The notes: generated by a model not told the origin, from the letters alone. A DNA stretch of 64,000 nucleotides from Spiribacter halobius (GCF_020883455.1 NZ_CP086615.1:4084501-4148500), one strand, 5' to 3'; numbered from the stretch's first letter, positions 33,953 to 44,338 are shown. Numbers and translations: made by a program.

Positions 33953-35127
33953 GAGTTCACTCTCTCTATGACGATGGCGAAGCCCTGGCCGCCGCCGCCG
34001 CAAAGCGTGGCGACGCCATAGCGCCCCTCGCGCTGGTGCAGGGCGTGGGCCAGGGTGAGAAGCAGGCGGAAACCCGTGCCGCCAAGGGGATGACCCAGGG
34101 CGATGGCACCGCCGTTGACGTTGACGATATCGATGGGGATATCCAGCGCATCGGCGCTGGCGATGACGACGCCGGCGAAGGCCTCGTTGATCTCGAAGAG
34201 GTCGATGTCCGTGGTCCTCAGCCCGGCGCGCTCCAGGGCCGCCCGCGTGGCGTTGGCCGGCTTGAGGTGCAGTGTGTTGTCCGGCCCGGCGGTCTCGGCA
34301 CAGGCCAGTATCCGGGCGAGGGGCCGGCGCCCGAGGCGCTCAGCGGTGGCCATGGACGTCACCGCCCCCACCGAGGCACCGTCGCTCATCTGCGAGGCGT
34401 TGCCGGCCGTGATCGTGCCCTCGGCGGCAAAGGCCGGCCGCAGGCGGGCAAGCCCCTCTGCTGTGCTGTCCCGTCGAATGCCCTCGTCGGCCGCCAGCGA
34501 ACCACCGGCCACCTCGATGGGCGTGATCTCGGCGCTCAGCCGGCCAGCGTCGGTGGCCTCGGCGGCAAGCTCATGGGAACGCGCCGCGACTTGGTCCTGG
34601 CGCTCCCGGGTGACGCCAAGCTCGGTGTTGGCGCGCTCGGAGAGCTCGCCCATGCCTTCGTCCCCGAGCGAACACCACAGGCCGTCCATGACCATGGTGT
34701 CGGTGAGCTCCACCGGGCCGGGCTTGCGCAGCCCCGGACGAATCACAGCGGCATGGGGTGCCCGGCTCATGGAATCACCGCCACCCACCAGGTAGGCACC
34801 GCCTTCCTCCAGGCGGATGCGGCGCACGGCATCGCTTACGGCCGAGAGTCCCGCGATGCAGACGCTGTTCACCGTAGTCGCCGGCACCTGCCAGTCCACC
34901 CCGGCGTCCGCGGCCGCGAGGCGGGCGGGATTCTGCCCCTGGGCAGCCTGGACCACCTGACCCAGGATCACGCCGTCGGGGCGCGCGAGCTCGGGATTGC
35001 GCCGTATGAGCGCCCGCAGCGCGTGGCTGATCAAGGCGCGCGACCCATGGTCCTGCAACGCTCCGCGGTACTTGCCAAAGGGCGTACGCAGGCCATCGAG
35101 CAGCACGGGGGTGGTGGCGCCACTCAT
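33949..35127 (-). CDS. Acetyl-CoA acetyltransferase (thiolase)
   Basis: 392 residues. It begins TPVLLDGLRTPFGKYRG; the nucleophilic cysteine is in VNSVCIAGLSAV, the second-site histidine in GGAIALGHPLGGTG and the acid/base cysteine in VATLCGGGGQGFA. It forms or cleaves acetoacetyl-CoA. Downstream of acetoacetate activation it would release two acetyl-CoA. It is coupled to the DUF35 gene upstream (ATGA, 35124-35127) and to the MaoC gene downstream. Confidence 0.95.
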   Translation of the reverse strand: MSGATTPVLLDGLRTPFGKYRGALQDHGSRALISHALRALIRRNPELARPDGVILGQVVQAAQGQNPARLAAADAGVDWQVPATTVNSVCIAGLSAVSDAVRRIRLEEGGAYLVGGGDSMSRAPHAAVIRPGLRKPGPVELTDTMVMDGLWCSLGDEGMGELSERANTELGVTRERQDQVAARSHELAAEATDAGRLSAEITPIEVAGGSLAADEGIRRDSTAEGLARLRPAFAAEGTITAGNASQMSDGASVGAVTSMATAERLGRRPLARILACAETAGPDNTLHLKPANATRAALERAGLRTTDIDLFEINEAFAGVVIASADALDIPIDIVNVNGGAIALGHPLGGTGFRLLLTLAHALHQREGRYGVATLCGGGGQGFAIVIERVNS

Positions 35128-35555
35128 TGCTGGGCCTCCTTCGCGCCGGCAGGCGCGAACGTCGGCAGAGTGAGATTCTCGCGCTCGGTCCAGCGCAGGC
35201 GGACCGGCATCCCCACCTCCACGGCATCCGGGTGGCAGTCCACCACGTTGGAGAGCATGCGCGGGCCCTCGGCGAGGTCGATGAGCGCGACGACGTAGGG
35301 AACGTCCTCGAGGAATGCAGGGTGGCCGGGCTTGTGGACGATGATGCGCGCGGCCACGGTTCCTTCGCCGCTGGCATCACGCCAGCTCAGCGCGTCCGAC
35401 CAGCAGTACGGGCAGCGTGCGCGCGGGTAGAACACCCAGCGCTGGCAATCGTCGCAGTACTGAAGGGTCAGCCGGTGGTTCCGGGCATTCTCCCAGAACG
35501 GCGCGGAGACCGGACTCGCGTTGGGCCCGGGTTTGGGCATGGCCTTGTCAGTCAT
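35124..35555 (-). CDS. Zn-ribbon OB-fold (DUF35) acyl-CoA-associated protein
   Basis: 143 residues from ATG 35555. The rubredoxin-like zinc ribbon CDDCQRWVFYPRARCPYC (C-x2-C-x10-C-x2-C) is followed by an OB fold (GTVAARIIVHKPGHPAFLEDVPYVVALIDLAEGPRML). Such proteins form a complex with a thiolase-like partner encoded next door, here the gene immediately upstream, whose stop overlaps this ATG. Confidence 0.92.
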   Translation of the reverse strand: MTDKAMPKPGPNASPVSAPFWENARNHRLTLQYCDDCQRWVFYPRARCPYCWSDALSWRDASGEGTVAARIIVHKPGHPAFLEDVPYVVALIDLAEGPRMLSNVVDCHPDAVEVGMPVRLRWTERENLTLPTFAPAGAKEAQQ

Positions 35556-36709
35556 CGCGTCTCCTCCCGATGCAGCACCAGCGCCGTCGCCTCGCTCATG
35601 GTGGCGCCGTTGCCGGTGACCAGCGCCCACTCGCAGTCCGCCACCTGGCGGCCCTCGACGTCGCCGCGAAGCTGGCGCACCGCCTCGATGATGTGGGACA
35701 TGCCGCCGGCGAGATCCGCCTGGCCGCAGGCGATCTGACCGCCGTGGGTATTCATGGGCCGGTCGCCGGACCAGGTGAGGTCATGCTCGAGCAGCCACGG
35801 GCCGACCTGGCCCTTCGGGCAGATACCGGCGTCCTCGATGGTCACGGCCGCCATGATGCTGTAGCAGTCGTACAGCGAGAGCAGGTCCATCTCCCCGGGG
35901 CCGACACCAGCCTGCGCATAGGCGTTGTCGATGGCGGACTTCAGCGGCCCGGTCGTGAGATCCGGCGCGCAGGAGATGGCCCGGTGGGTGACCTTTTCGC
36001 CGGCCCCGGCCAGGACCACTGGCGCCTGGCGCAGGGTCCTTGCCCGCTCGGTGGTGGTCACCACGAAGGCCGCACCGCCGGCGCAGGGCATCACGCACTC
36101 GTAGAGGTGCAGCGGGTCCATGACCATGGGCGAGTCCAGCACGTCCTGCACGGTCAGCGGCTGCCCGTGGAAGACCGCCGCCGGGTTGCGCTGGGCATTC
36201 TCGCGCTGGGCCACCACCAGGTGCGCAAGCTGCTCGCTGGTGGTGCCGTACTCGGCCATGTGCCGGTTGGCGATCAGGGCGTAGGCGGTGTTGGCCCCCG
36301 AGGCCCCGAAGGGCACGTCGAACTCGCGAATGGGGTTGCGGTTCGGCGAGCGGGGCGGGTTCTCCTCACGGGTGTTGGCGAGCACGCAGAGCACCGTCTC
36401 GCACATGCCCGACTGGATGGCCGCGGCCGCCCGCCAGGCCATGCCCGCCCCCGAGGCACCGCCGAGGTCGACGACATTGGACATGGTCGGCTGCAGCCCC
36501 AGGTACTCGGCCACGGTCGCCGGCACGTGCTGGGGCGTCTCGCCAACCTGAGGGCCCACGAGCAGACCGTCTATGGCCGCCGGCTCGAGCCCGGCATCGG
36601 CAACGGCCTGCGCGGAGACTTCCGCGATCATTCCAAGAGTGGTGGCGCCGCGCGTACGGCGCACGGGCGGCAGCTCGGCGATGCCGGCGATCGCGGTCTG
36701 CCATTTCAT
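35552..36709 (-). CDS. Thiolase-like protein (SCP2-thiolase type)
   Basis: 385 residues from ATG 36709. It has the non-specific lipid-transfer/SCP-x thiolase-like architecture: TAIAGIAELPPVRRTRG, NVVDLGGASGAGMAWRAAAAIQSG, DCYSIMAAVTIEDAGICPKGQ and MNTHGGQIACGQADLAGG. The segment that carries the thiolase nucleophile has GASGAG rather than a clear Cys motif, so it may act with the DUF35 partner in binding or aldol-type cleavage of acyl-CoA rather than as a true thiolase. Coupled to both neighbours by ATGA overlaps. Confidence 0.88.
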   Translation of the reverse strand: MKWQTAIAGIAELPPVRRTRGATTLGMIAEVSAQAVADAGLEPAAIDGLLVGPQVGETPQHVPATVAEYLGLQPTMSNVVDLGGASGAGMAWRAAAAIQSGMCETVLCVLANTREENPPRSPNRNPIREFDVPFGASGANTAYALIANRHMAEYGTTSEQLAHLVVAQRENAQRNPAAVFHGQPLTVQDVLDSPMVMDPLHLYECVMPCAGGAAFVVTTTERARTLRQAPVVLAGAGEKVTHRAISCAPDLTTGPLKSAIDNAYAQAGVGPGEMDLLSLYDCYSIMAAVTIEDAGICPKGQVGPWLLEHDLTWSGDRPMNTHGGQIACGQADLAGGMSHIIEAVRQLRGDVEGRQVADCEWALVTGNGATMSEATALVLHREETR

Positions 36710-38676
36710 GACGCCGCCCTCCCGGACTCGCACTCGAACGCCTCGAGACTCTCGGGATTGGAGAGCGAGCCTTTGTTCTGGACGGTGCGGCCGGTGAGGA
36801 TCTGCAGCACCGCCTTCTCGACCTTCTTGCCGCTCAAGGTGTAGGGGACGTCCGGCACGCTCATGATCCGACGGGGCACGTGGCGGGGTGAGGCCTCGCT
36901 CTTCAGGCGCTGGCGGATGCGCTGCTCGAGCTCATCGTCCAGCGTGACCCCCTCGGCAGTGACCACATACAGCCACACCTCCTGGTCATCCTCGGTCGGG
37001 TAGCCGATGACCAGCGAGTCGCGGACCTCGTCCAGGGCCTCCACCACCCGGTAGATCTCGGCCGTACCGATGCGCACGCCGCCGGGCTTGAGCAGGGTGT
37101 CGGTGCGGCCCGTGATCACCAGGCCACCGGAGAGTCGCCACTCCGCGAGATCGCCGTGGGTCCAGATCTCCTTGCGGTCACCGAAATAGGTGTCGAGATA
37201 GCGCTGGTAGCCGCCCTCGCCCCAGAAGGTCAGCGGCATGGAGGGGAACGGCTCGGTGCAGACGAGGTCGTGCTTGCGCCCGAGCACCGGCGCATTGCGT
37301 TCGTCCATGACGTTCACCGCCATACCCAGGGCGGGGCACTGGATCTCCCCGGAGCGCACCGGCAGGGTCGGATTGCCCATGACGAAGCAGCCCAGGATCT
37401 CGGTTCCGCCGGAGATGGAGGCGAGACACAGGTCCGGCTTGACCTCGGAGTACACCCACTCGAAGTGCTCCTCGGTGAGCGGCGCCCCGGCGGACATGAT
37501 CATGCGCAGGGGGCTGAGGTCGTGATGCTCGCCCGGCGAGTACCCCTCACGCTGAACCAGTGACAGATACTTCGGGCTGGTGCCGAAGTGGGTGACGCCG
37601 GTCGCCTCGGCGATGCGCCAGAGCACCCCCGCGTCCAGGCCGGCCCCGGTCTTCGGCAGCGGCGAGCCGTCGTAGAGCACGACGGCCGCGCCGCTGGCGC
37701 GCGCCGAGATCAGCCAGTGGTACATCATCCACGCGGTGTTCGTGTAATAGAACATCCGGTCCCCGGGCTTCACGTCGCAGTGGAGCATGTGCTCCTTGCG
37801 GTGGGTCAGCAGGGTGCCGCCCGCGCTGTGGACGATGCATTTCGGAAGCCCGGTGGTGCCGGAGGTGTAGATAATGTAGAGCGCCTGGTCGAAGGGCACG
37901 TGCACGTAGTGAGGCACCTGCCTGCCGTCTGAATCGAAGGCCTCCAGCCACAGGTGGTTGCACGGCAACTCCGGGAGCGGCTCCTCGGCACCGGTAAGCA
38001 GCAAATGTTCGAGGCCGTCGATCCTGCCTGCCACCTCGGCCAGCCGCTCGCGGATGTCGTGAACCTTGCCGTTGTAGAGATAGCCCGGTGCCGCCACGAG
38101 CACCTTCGGGGCGATCTGACCGAAGCGGTCCAGTATCCCGGAGACGCCGAACTCCGGGGCACAGGCGGACCAGATGCCTCCTATTGAGGCGGTCGCGAGC
38201 AGCATGACCAGGGCGTCGGCATTATTCGGCACCAATCCGGCGACGCGGTCACCGGACTGCACACCCAGGGACTCGAGTGCGGCCTGGGCGTGAGCTACGC
38301 GCTGGCGCAGCTCTGCCAGATCGATCTCACGGTGGACGCCATGCTCGTCGGTCTCGATGACCGCGACCTCGTCGGGGTCGCCGGCGAGCATGTTCTCGGC
38401 GTAGTTCAGCTGCGCGTCGGGGAAGAACTGGGCGCTGGTCATGCGAGCGTCGTCCCTGACGCTCAGCACCCGGTGATTACCCGAGCCGATGATCCCGGCG
38501 AAATTCCAGAACGCACCCCAGAATCCCTCGAGGTCCGAGACGGAGAAGCGATGCAGCTTCTCGTAGGGTGCGTTCTCGAGGCCCACGGCACGGGCGAAGC
38601 GGGTCATCTCCGCCTTGGCTACCGTGTCCCTAGACGGCTGCCAGAGGATTTCCGGCTCTTTCTGTTGGGTCATCAT
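36706..38676 (-). CDS. Acetoacetate-CoA ligase
   Basis: 656 residues, the length of acetoacetyl-CoA synthetases. The ANL motif is YIIYTSGTTGLPKCIVHSAGGTLL (about 270-293). The acetoacetyl-type N-terminus EILWQPSRDTV and W-x-F-x-G-I-IGSGNHRVL are present, and LSGKKVEKAVLQIL holds the catalytic lysine near residue 630. It converts acetoacetate, ATP and CoA to acetoacetyl-CoA. Lying between an AtoE-type transporter and thiolases, it fits a ketone-body or short-acid pathway. Confidence 0.94.
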   Translation of the reverse strand: MMTQQKEPEILWQPSRDTVAKAEMTRFARAVGLENAPYEKLHRFSVSDLEGFWGAFWNFAGIIGSGNHRVLSVRDDARMTSAQFFPDAQLNYAENMLAGDPDEVAVIETDEHGVHREIDLAELRQRVAHAQAALESLGVQSGDRVAGLVPNNADALVMLLATASIGGIWSACAPEFGVSGILDRFGQIAPKVLVAAPGYLYNGKVHDIRERLAEVAGRIDGLEHLLLTGAEEPLPELPCNHLWLEAFDSDGRQVPHYVHVPFDQALYIIYTSGTTGLPKCIVHSAGGTLLTHRKEHMLHCDVKPGDRMFYYTNTAWMMYHWLISARASGAAVVLYDGSPLPKTGAGLDAGVLWRIAEATGVTHFGTSPKYLSLVQREGYSPGEHHDLSPLRMIMSAGAPLTEEHFEWVYSEVKPDLCLASISGGTEILGCFVMGNPTLPVRSGEIQCPALGMAVNVMDERNAPVLGRKHDLVCTEPFPSMPLTFWGEGGYQRYLDTYFGDRKEIWTHGDLAEWRLSGGLVITGRTDTLLKPGGVRIGTAEIYRVVEALDEVRDSLVIGYPTEDDQEVWLYVVTAEGVTLDDELEQRIRQRLKSEASPRHVPRRIMSVPDVPYTLSGKKVEKAVLQILTGRTVQNKGSLSNPESLEAFECESGRAAS

Positions 38677-38700
38677 GATCTCGTCCTCTCCCTGGAGGCC

Positions 38701-40170
38701 TTAGAGGAACATCGGGGGCAGCAGCGTGACGCCGACACCGAAGATCACGAAGGCCACCAGCATCATCACTGCCGTGTAGCCGAGGATCTCCCGGGCCTTG
38801 AGGGCGGTGATGCCGAGCAGCGGCAACATCCACATCGGCTGGATGCCGTTGGTGAGCTGGTCGCCGTAGCTGAAGGCCATCACGGTCAGGCCGAGGTCGA
38901 CATTGAGCTGGCGCGCGGCCTCGATCAGGACGGGACCCTGCACGGCCCACTGCCCACCGGCCGAGGGCACGAACAGGTTCACGACGCCCGCACTGAGCAG
39001 CGCCGCGAGCGGGAAGGTGCCGGCGGTGGAGACGGAGACCATCCAGTCAGCGAACACCGTCACCAGGCCGGAGCTCGCCATCATGCCCATGATCCCGGCG
39101 TAGAAAGGGAACTGCAGGACGATCTGCCCGCAGGCCCGGATACCCTCATCGATGGCGTAGACGTACGCGATGGGCGTCTTGTAGGCGATCAACCCCAGGA
39201 TCAGCAGGGTGAAGTTCATGATGTTGAGGTTGAGATCGAAGCCGTTGGTGGCGAAGTGATACCCGATGTAGCCAATGCCAGCGACGGCGATGATCCAGGT
39301 CAGCAGCCGGGAGTTCTCAAGGCGCTCCGCGAGGCTCATATCGGATTTCGCCACCGCCTCCATACCCGCGGTTATGGCTGCGGCGCCCCCGGGGCCAGGC
39401 TCAGGCAGATCGGAATCATCCTTGCCCGGGCTTGAGCCGGCGGTGTCCGACTGCCCGCTGCGGGCCTGCCGGTTCGACGAGGTCTCCCCCCCGGTCTGCT
39501 TCTCCTCGTCCGGCACCTCCTCGATCTCGGACTTCGACGGATGCATGTTCCGGTAGACGAATGGGATGATCAGCAGGAAGGCAGTGATCACGATCAGGTT
39601 ATAGGGCGAGAGAATGGTCTCGGTGACCGGGATCTTGCCCATCTGCTCCTGCAGGAAGTGGCCCTCGGTGTTGACCAGCAGCGGAGCGGAAGCGGAAAAA
39701 CCGCAATTGAAGATGATCAGGCCGGAGAAGCCGGCGGCTGCGGTCAGCGGGTAATGCACCTTGATGCCACGCCTCTTGGCCTGCTGGCAGACCTCGCGGG
39801 TGGCAATGGCGCCGACGATGAGCCCGAGGCCCCAGCTGATGAAGCCGAAGATCACCGCGAGCGCGGTCACCAGCATCACGGCCTGGCCGGCGTTACGCGG
39901 CACGCTTGCAACCCTGGAGATCACCGCCCGCACTGGTGGCGAGGAGGCCAGCACGTAGCCGAAGAGCAGGATGGCGACCATCTGCATGGAGAAGGTCAGC
40001 AGGTTCCAGAAGCCGTCATACCAGTGCCCGACCATCTCGAACGGACCGGAATCGGTCAGCCCGATTCCCAGCAGGTAGACCACGGCGGAGAGGATGATGG
40101 CGAATACGAACGGATTGGGGATGATCCGTCGCGAGATGCGCGCGGAAATCGCGCCTGCGGTCTGAAGCAT
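38701..40170 (-). CDS. AtoE-type short-chain fatty acid transporter
   Basis: 489 residues from ATG 40170 with GGAGGAG upstream. Many membrane segments; family landmarks IPNPFVFAIILSAVVYLLGIGLT, VTALAVIFGFISWGLGLIVGAI, and VNLFVPSAGGQWAVQGPVLIEAARQL near the C-terminus. A polar loop of about 60 residues (roughly 225-285, rich in E, S, G and D) is inserted between membrane segments. It would import acetoacetate or short fatty acids for the ligase encoded 24 bp downstream. Confidence 0.93.
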   Translation of the reverse strand: MLQTAGAISARISRRIIPNPFVFAIILSAVVYLLGIGLTDSGPFEMVGHWYDGFWNLLTFSMQMVAILLFGYVLASSPPVRAVISRVASVPRNAGQAVMLVTALAVIFGFISWGLGLIVGAIATREVCQQAKRRGIKVHYPLTAAAGFSGLIIFNCGFSASAPLLVNTEGHFLQEQMGKIPVTETILSPYNLIVITAFLLIIPFVYRNMHPSKSEIEEVPDEEKQTGGETSSNRQARSGQSDTAGSSPGKDDSDLPEPGPGGAAAITAGMEAVAKSDMSLAERLENSRLLTWIIAVAGIGYIGYHFATNGFDLNLNIMNFTLLILGLIAYKTPIAYVYAIDEGIRACGQIVLQFPFYAGIMGMMASSGLVTVFADWMVSVSTAGTFPLAALLSAGVVNLFVPSAGGQWAVQGPVLIEAARQLNVDLGLTVMAFSYGDQLTNGIQPMWMLPLLGITALKAREILGYTAVMMLVAFVIFGVGVTLLPPMFL

Positions 40171-40502
40171 TGTTATCTCCTCCATATCTCTCTCGGAAAG
40201 CGAGCGTGCTTCCGAGCGGACGGCCCCTGGCATCTGGCGTGCCGGGTGCGGGGTCGGCATCTATCTAACGTTTTATGAACCGACCGGTCCATACACTAGC
40301 AAGGAGATCACGGGCGTCAAGGTATGCTTGCCACGCGCCCGATAGGCGGAGTGTCCTGGGGAGCTAGTCGGGCATCGGTTTCAGAGGAGCGCAGACACCG
40401 AGGGGCAAACCACTGAAGGCCGGAGGCGCGCTGGTACGCAGGCTTTGGGGAACCTGGCGGCGGCCAGGCAATGAGGCTGTGAGGGACCTGCGGGACCTCG
40501 GA
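40171..40502. other. Intergenic region before the AtoE gene
   Basis: 332 bp between the TetR gene and the transporter. It contains the operator-like sequence at 40279-40297 and should contain the operon promoter. Nothing else is recognised. Confidence 0.4.
40279..40297 (+). promoter_or_regulatory. TetR-type operator candidate upstream of the AtoE gene
   Basis: ACCGACCGGTCCATACACT, identical at 18 of 19 positions to 41148-41166. The core ACCGACCGGT is a near-palindrome. It lies about 110 bp before the transporter start. Confidence 0.7.
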
Positions 40503-41108
40503 TTACGTCAGCGGCCGCTGAAGCAGGCCGTTGAGGAACAGGTCGACAAAGGCGTCCGCAACCTCCTCCGGGCTGCGGGGCCCGTCAGGCCGGAACCACA
40601 GGTAGCTATAGTGGTGCATACCAAGCAGCGCCTTGACGGCCACGGCGCTTGAGGTGCGGAAAACCCCATCCCGCACGCCGACCTCCAGGACGTCCGTCCA
40701 CACTTGCTCGTAGCGACGGTGGAGGTCCATCAACTCACCGCGGCGCGACTCCCCGATCGCGTGCACCTCGCGGAAGCAGACCGTGAGTTCGGGCAGATCG
40801 CGGGCGATGGTGCGCATGACGCCGCGCGATAGCAGGCGCAGGCGCTCCTCGGCGCCCATGTCCCGGCTCATGAGGTCGTTGCCGTAGTCGATCAGCTCAC
40901 GCAGGTAGCGCGTGACGATCTCGAACAGCATCTCTTCCTTGCTGGAGAACTGGTAATACAGCGAGCTGCGGCCGAGGCCAGTAGCCTTCTCCAGCTCCTT
41001 CATGCCGGTGGCGTGATAGCCGTTAGCGGCGAAGAGCTCCGCGGCGACTCGCAGCAGCCGCTCTCTCGTATCAGCATCGCTCCGTTGCCGGCCTTGGGCC
41101 TTACCCAT
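40503..41108 (-). CDS. TetR family regulator of the short-acid operon
   Basis: 201 residues from ATG 41108 with AGGTGA upstream. The helix-turn-helix is RLLRVAAELFAANGYHATGMKELEKATGLGRSSLYYQFSSKEEML (about 17-62); the C-terminal ligand domain is of the usual size. It is the first gene of the leftward group. Two nearly identical operator-like sites, one before its own gene and one before the AtoE gene, suggest that it represses both. Confidence 0.92.
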   Translation of the reverse strand: MGKAQGRQRSDADTRERLLRVAAELFAANGYHATGMKELEKATGLGRSSLYYQFSSKEEMLFEIVTRYLRELIDYGNDLMSRDMGAEERLRLLSRGVMRTIARDLPELTVCFREVHAIGESRRGELMDLHRRYEQVWTDVLEVGVRDGVFRTSSAVAVKALLGMHHYSYLWFRPDGPRSPEEVADAFVDLFLNGLLQRPLT

Positions 41109-41442
41109 ACGGGTCACCTATTGCGCATCAAACACAGTCAGCATGATACCGAACGGTCCATACACTCGCGATACTGCTTCGCGCCTACCCGACTAGAACG
41201 ACTTTGGTGGGTTATAGCGGCGACAATCGAAGACTGGCGGATCGACAGACTCGCGACTTGCGGCGGCCGACCTAAACGCAAGCTAGCAAACCGCTCCCGC
41301 TGAACCCACTACAGCCGACCGCTCTCGGCCAGGAACGATCATTCAACAACCGCGCTGCTCTTAGAGTGCCGCGCCACGAGGGCCGGGGCTACTCCCGTCA
41401 ACTGATCCGCGCCCCACTCACGCCAGGCCCACTCCAAACACG
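41109..41442. other. Intergenic region between TetR gene and SIR2-STAND gene
   Basis: 334 bp holding the operator candidate at 41148-41166. No gene is supported. A weak hairpin without a T run near 41310-41325 (GCCGA, TCGGC) may not terminate. Confidence 0.4.
41148..41166 (+). promoter_or_regulatory. TetR-type operator candidate upstream of tetR
   Basis: ACCGAACGGTCCATACACT, the second copy of the site at 40279-40297, 40 bp before the regulator start. Good position for autorepression. Confidence 0.7.
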
Positions 41443-43903
41443 TCAAACCAGTTCGGCTTGATGGCACCTAGCCCCTTGATAGGTGTACCCGACGTAACAC
41501 TTCACCCTATCCCCCGCCTCAAGCATTTCCCATACCTCCGGGTCCATACACTCCTCTGATGCGTACACACTCATTCCCCAACCGTCAATTTGTACAAACC
41601 CAAACCGATCCTTTTTCTCATAAAGCGTACCAAACTTTCGAGTTGGCGCGCTCCACCCCCCCATTAGGTCGCGCACCTTACTCCGCGCTGCATATGAAAT
41701 CCTCGACCGCTGCAACTCCCTAAAGATATCCAACGCTCTATTTCTCTCAGCCGGGTCATCAGATTCAATCGCATACCGTGCGTCCCAAAACTTAGCTTCG
41801 TAGTTCCTATCTCCTGGCGTGTACGCTCGCCGATAGTGATACGACAATTCTGACTTGTCCGCGCCCACCCGCCTCAAGATCTCACCGTAATAAAAGTGAA
41901 GACGACGATCTGCCCGCCGACGGTCTAAGGCCCTCCCAAGAACATCCAATGCCTTCTCTGCATCTCCTGCATCTTCATACAGCGCCGCGAGTCGCGCAGC
42001 GATCAGTGGATCTCGATCATTTTCGCGAAACGCCCGCTCCAAAGCATCTTTAGCTCTCTGACTATCCCTAAGCGTCCGGGCAAGGTCCGCTTCCAGCTTG
42101 AACAAATATCCATCTCCTGGAAACCTACGCTTGCTTTCGCCCAACTCCGCTTCAGCTCTCCGCATCGCTTCATCGATTACGCGCTCAGAGATCTTGTCAT
42201 CCGACAGCGCGTCCTGAAGATCAGCCAGCGCCAACTCAACGAGCGTCCCATCAATGTAGGGCGTGTGCCCCTCTCGTTCCCGAAGGCCATATAACAAGGA
42301 CCGTGCTTCACTCCGCCGTTTTCCGCGTATAGAGGAGTCCCCTGCTTCCGAAGCCATATCCCTCCATACAACAGCAAGACTATGAACTATGCTTTCATCC
42401 AGCGGATCCACAGAGCGTGCTTCCGCCAGTAACTCTCTTGCCGACTCCAAACTACCATTCGGCCGAATCCGCTCAAAGTTAGCCATCTGCTGAAGCAAAT
42501 ATGAATCGCGCCCAACCTTTTCCAAGGCGCGAATGTAAATGCTGCTTACGTCTTGATACTCGGGAAACACTTCGGTTAGCTTTTTCGCCCTAAGCAGCCC
42601 GCGAAAAGACATCCGATCCGACTGGTAAGAGATATTTATTTTATCTAAAATTCTAGCATACTCGTTAAATCGGTCATCAGAGTCAACGAAGGCTTGTTCA
42701 AAAACAATCTCCGCAATGTCTGGGTGCCTGGCGACGTAGTGCGCGTCAGCCCCATTCTGACCTTCCCACAAGACCACTCTTTCCAAAGGTTTGTGCAACC
42801 GACTCTTGAAGTCATCGAACGCTATACCATAGATCCTACCGATTAGTCCTGCGCGTACTGGAACGCGAAGCCGATTGAGCGTACAAACTGTTCTATACAG
42901 TAGTTTTGCTTCCTTAGGTTCAATGGAGCGGTACTCATCACCAATAATATCTTCGAAGCGCTTCCCCATCGTCGCTTCGTGGAGCGCTACCAGCAACTGT
43001 CGCCCATGAACCTCACGAAGTTCCCTGACCCGCTCATCGTGCGACTTCTTCTCTAGATTCGGCCCAAGACAATTCGACTTATCAAGCAACTCAACCAGTT
43101 GCTCAATCTCGCTCTCGTTTAGATACCGAACCTCGAAAATCAACGTAACCAACTCGTCAAGACCGGTGCACCGGTTGTTCCATTCACTAAACCGTTCCGC
43201 TGTGATGATCGTTAGAGGAAGACTCTGTCGCGCCGCTTTATGGAAAAGCCTTTCAATACTACGCACGTTGTTCGCCGCGTTGTCCCAAAATAGGAGGATT
43301 CGTTCCTTCGTCGCCCGATATATCTCCTGCAGTATATCAATGTCGACGTCACCGAGTGACTGCACCCAAAGAACCGCACCCAGTCCGGCGTCCTTCGCGT
43401 CCCACGCAGCCTGTCTCAGAATTACCGTTTTCCCAGAGCCTGCTTCTCCCTTGAGTACGACCAACTCAGACGGCGCGGGACGGTCTTCTTCAGGGGTAAG
43501 CTGGGCTGCACTCCTAAGCTTGTCTCCGAGACTACGGTGGACATTGAGACCGTCCGCAATCGGGTACCAACCGAGATCGGATCCACTATAGAAGAGGGCG
43601 GGCCTTGAACTTTCTACGGCCATCCCTTTATAAAGATACTCGACATCGTCAGTGAGGAATCGGACCAGTTCTTCTGAGGGGGCGTCGTGTGTAACAAAAA
43701 GTGATTGAATGGGATGCTCTACCGGAGGACGAGCAAAACTCAGCGTACGCTCATTGGTTGGGATTCTTTCGGCTAGTTCATTAAGAAATTCCTCAAAGGT
43801 TTGATTCAAGACTGTTATTCTTCGCGTGGACCAATAATCGACTTCCGGCTGCTTCACATTGGGACGTACGATATAATACTTCGGCCGTTCCTGAAGGTTC
43901 CTT
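41443..43903 (-). pseudogene. SIR2-STAND gene, 3' part: STAND NTPase, TPR and cold-shock-like domains
   Basis: Joined to 45272-45922 through the CCTT duplication, this gives one 1,035-residue protein; this part supplies residues 218-1035. In order: linker RPKYYIVRPN and TFEEFLNELAERI, STAND NTPase with Walker A GEAGSGKT (368-375) and Walker B ILLFWDN (418-424), a long TPR-like helical region (about 600-960, e.g. ALERAFRENDRDPLIAARLAALYEDAGDAEKALDVLGRAL), and a C-terminal cold-shock/OB-like domain (GTLYEKKDRFGFVQIDGWGMSVYASEE, then LEAGDRVKCYVGYTYQGARCHQAELV). Base composition is clearly lower in GC than the flanks. Separated from its start by the IS, it is probably not expressed as a full protein. 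Confidence 0.88.
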
Positions 43904-44002
43904 TCCCCCGCCCCCCGGTTTTCTTGGACACCGCACTGGGGGCAAGGTCCCAGGTGAGTAGCCGGGGCCATCCCCTTGCTGGCAGCAGTGAAGGAGGTGT
44001 CC

Positions 44003-44338
44003 ATGAGCCAGCGCGATACGCAGGGGAAGAAGGACAAGGGGCGCTTCTCGAGCAAGCGCAAGACCGAGGCCGTGCTGCGCCTGCTCCGGGGCGAGGACCT
44101 GGACACGCTGAGTCGCGAGCTCGGGGTGACGGCGGCATGCCTGAGCCGCTGGCGTGAGGAGTTTCTCGCCGGCGGTGAAGCGGGGTTGAAGAGCCGTACG
44201 GCGGACGGGCGCGAGCAGCAGATCCGCGAGCTGCAAGCCAAGGTCGGCGAGCTCACCATGGACCTGGAGGCCTCGCGCGAGGCGGTCAGCCGCCTCAAGG
44301 AGGGGCGCCCTTTGGACCTGAGGAGGTCGAGCTCATGA
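44003..44338 (+). CDS. IS3 family OrfA
   Basis: 111 residues from ATG 44003 with AAGGAGGTG upstream; the open frame back to 43976 is not needed. SKRKTEAVLRLLRGEDLDTLSRELGVTAACLSRWREEFLAGGEAGLKSR is the helix-turn-helix, followed by a leucine-zipper-like coiled coil (REQQIRELQAKVGELTMDLEASREAVSRLK). It overlaps orfB by ATGA, so orfB may start independently rather than only through -1 frameshifting. Confidence 0.92.
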   Translation: MSQRDTQGKKDKGRFSSKRKTEAVLRLLRGEDLDTLSRELGVTAACLSRWREEFLAGGEAGLKSRTADGREQQIRELQAKVGELTMDLEASREAVSRLKEGRPLDLRRSSS

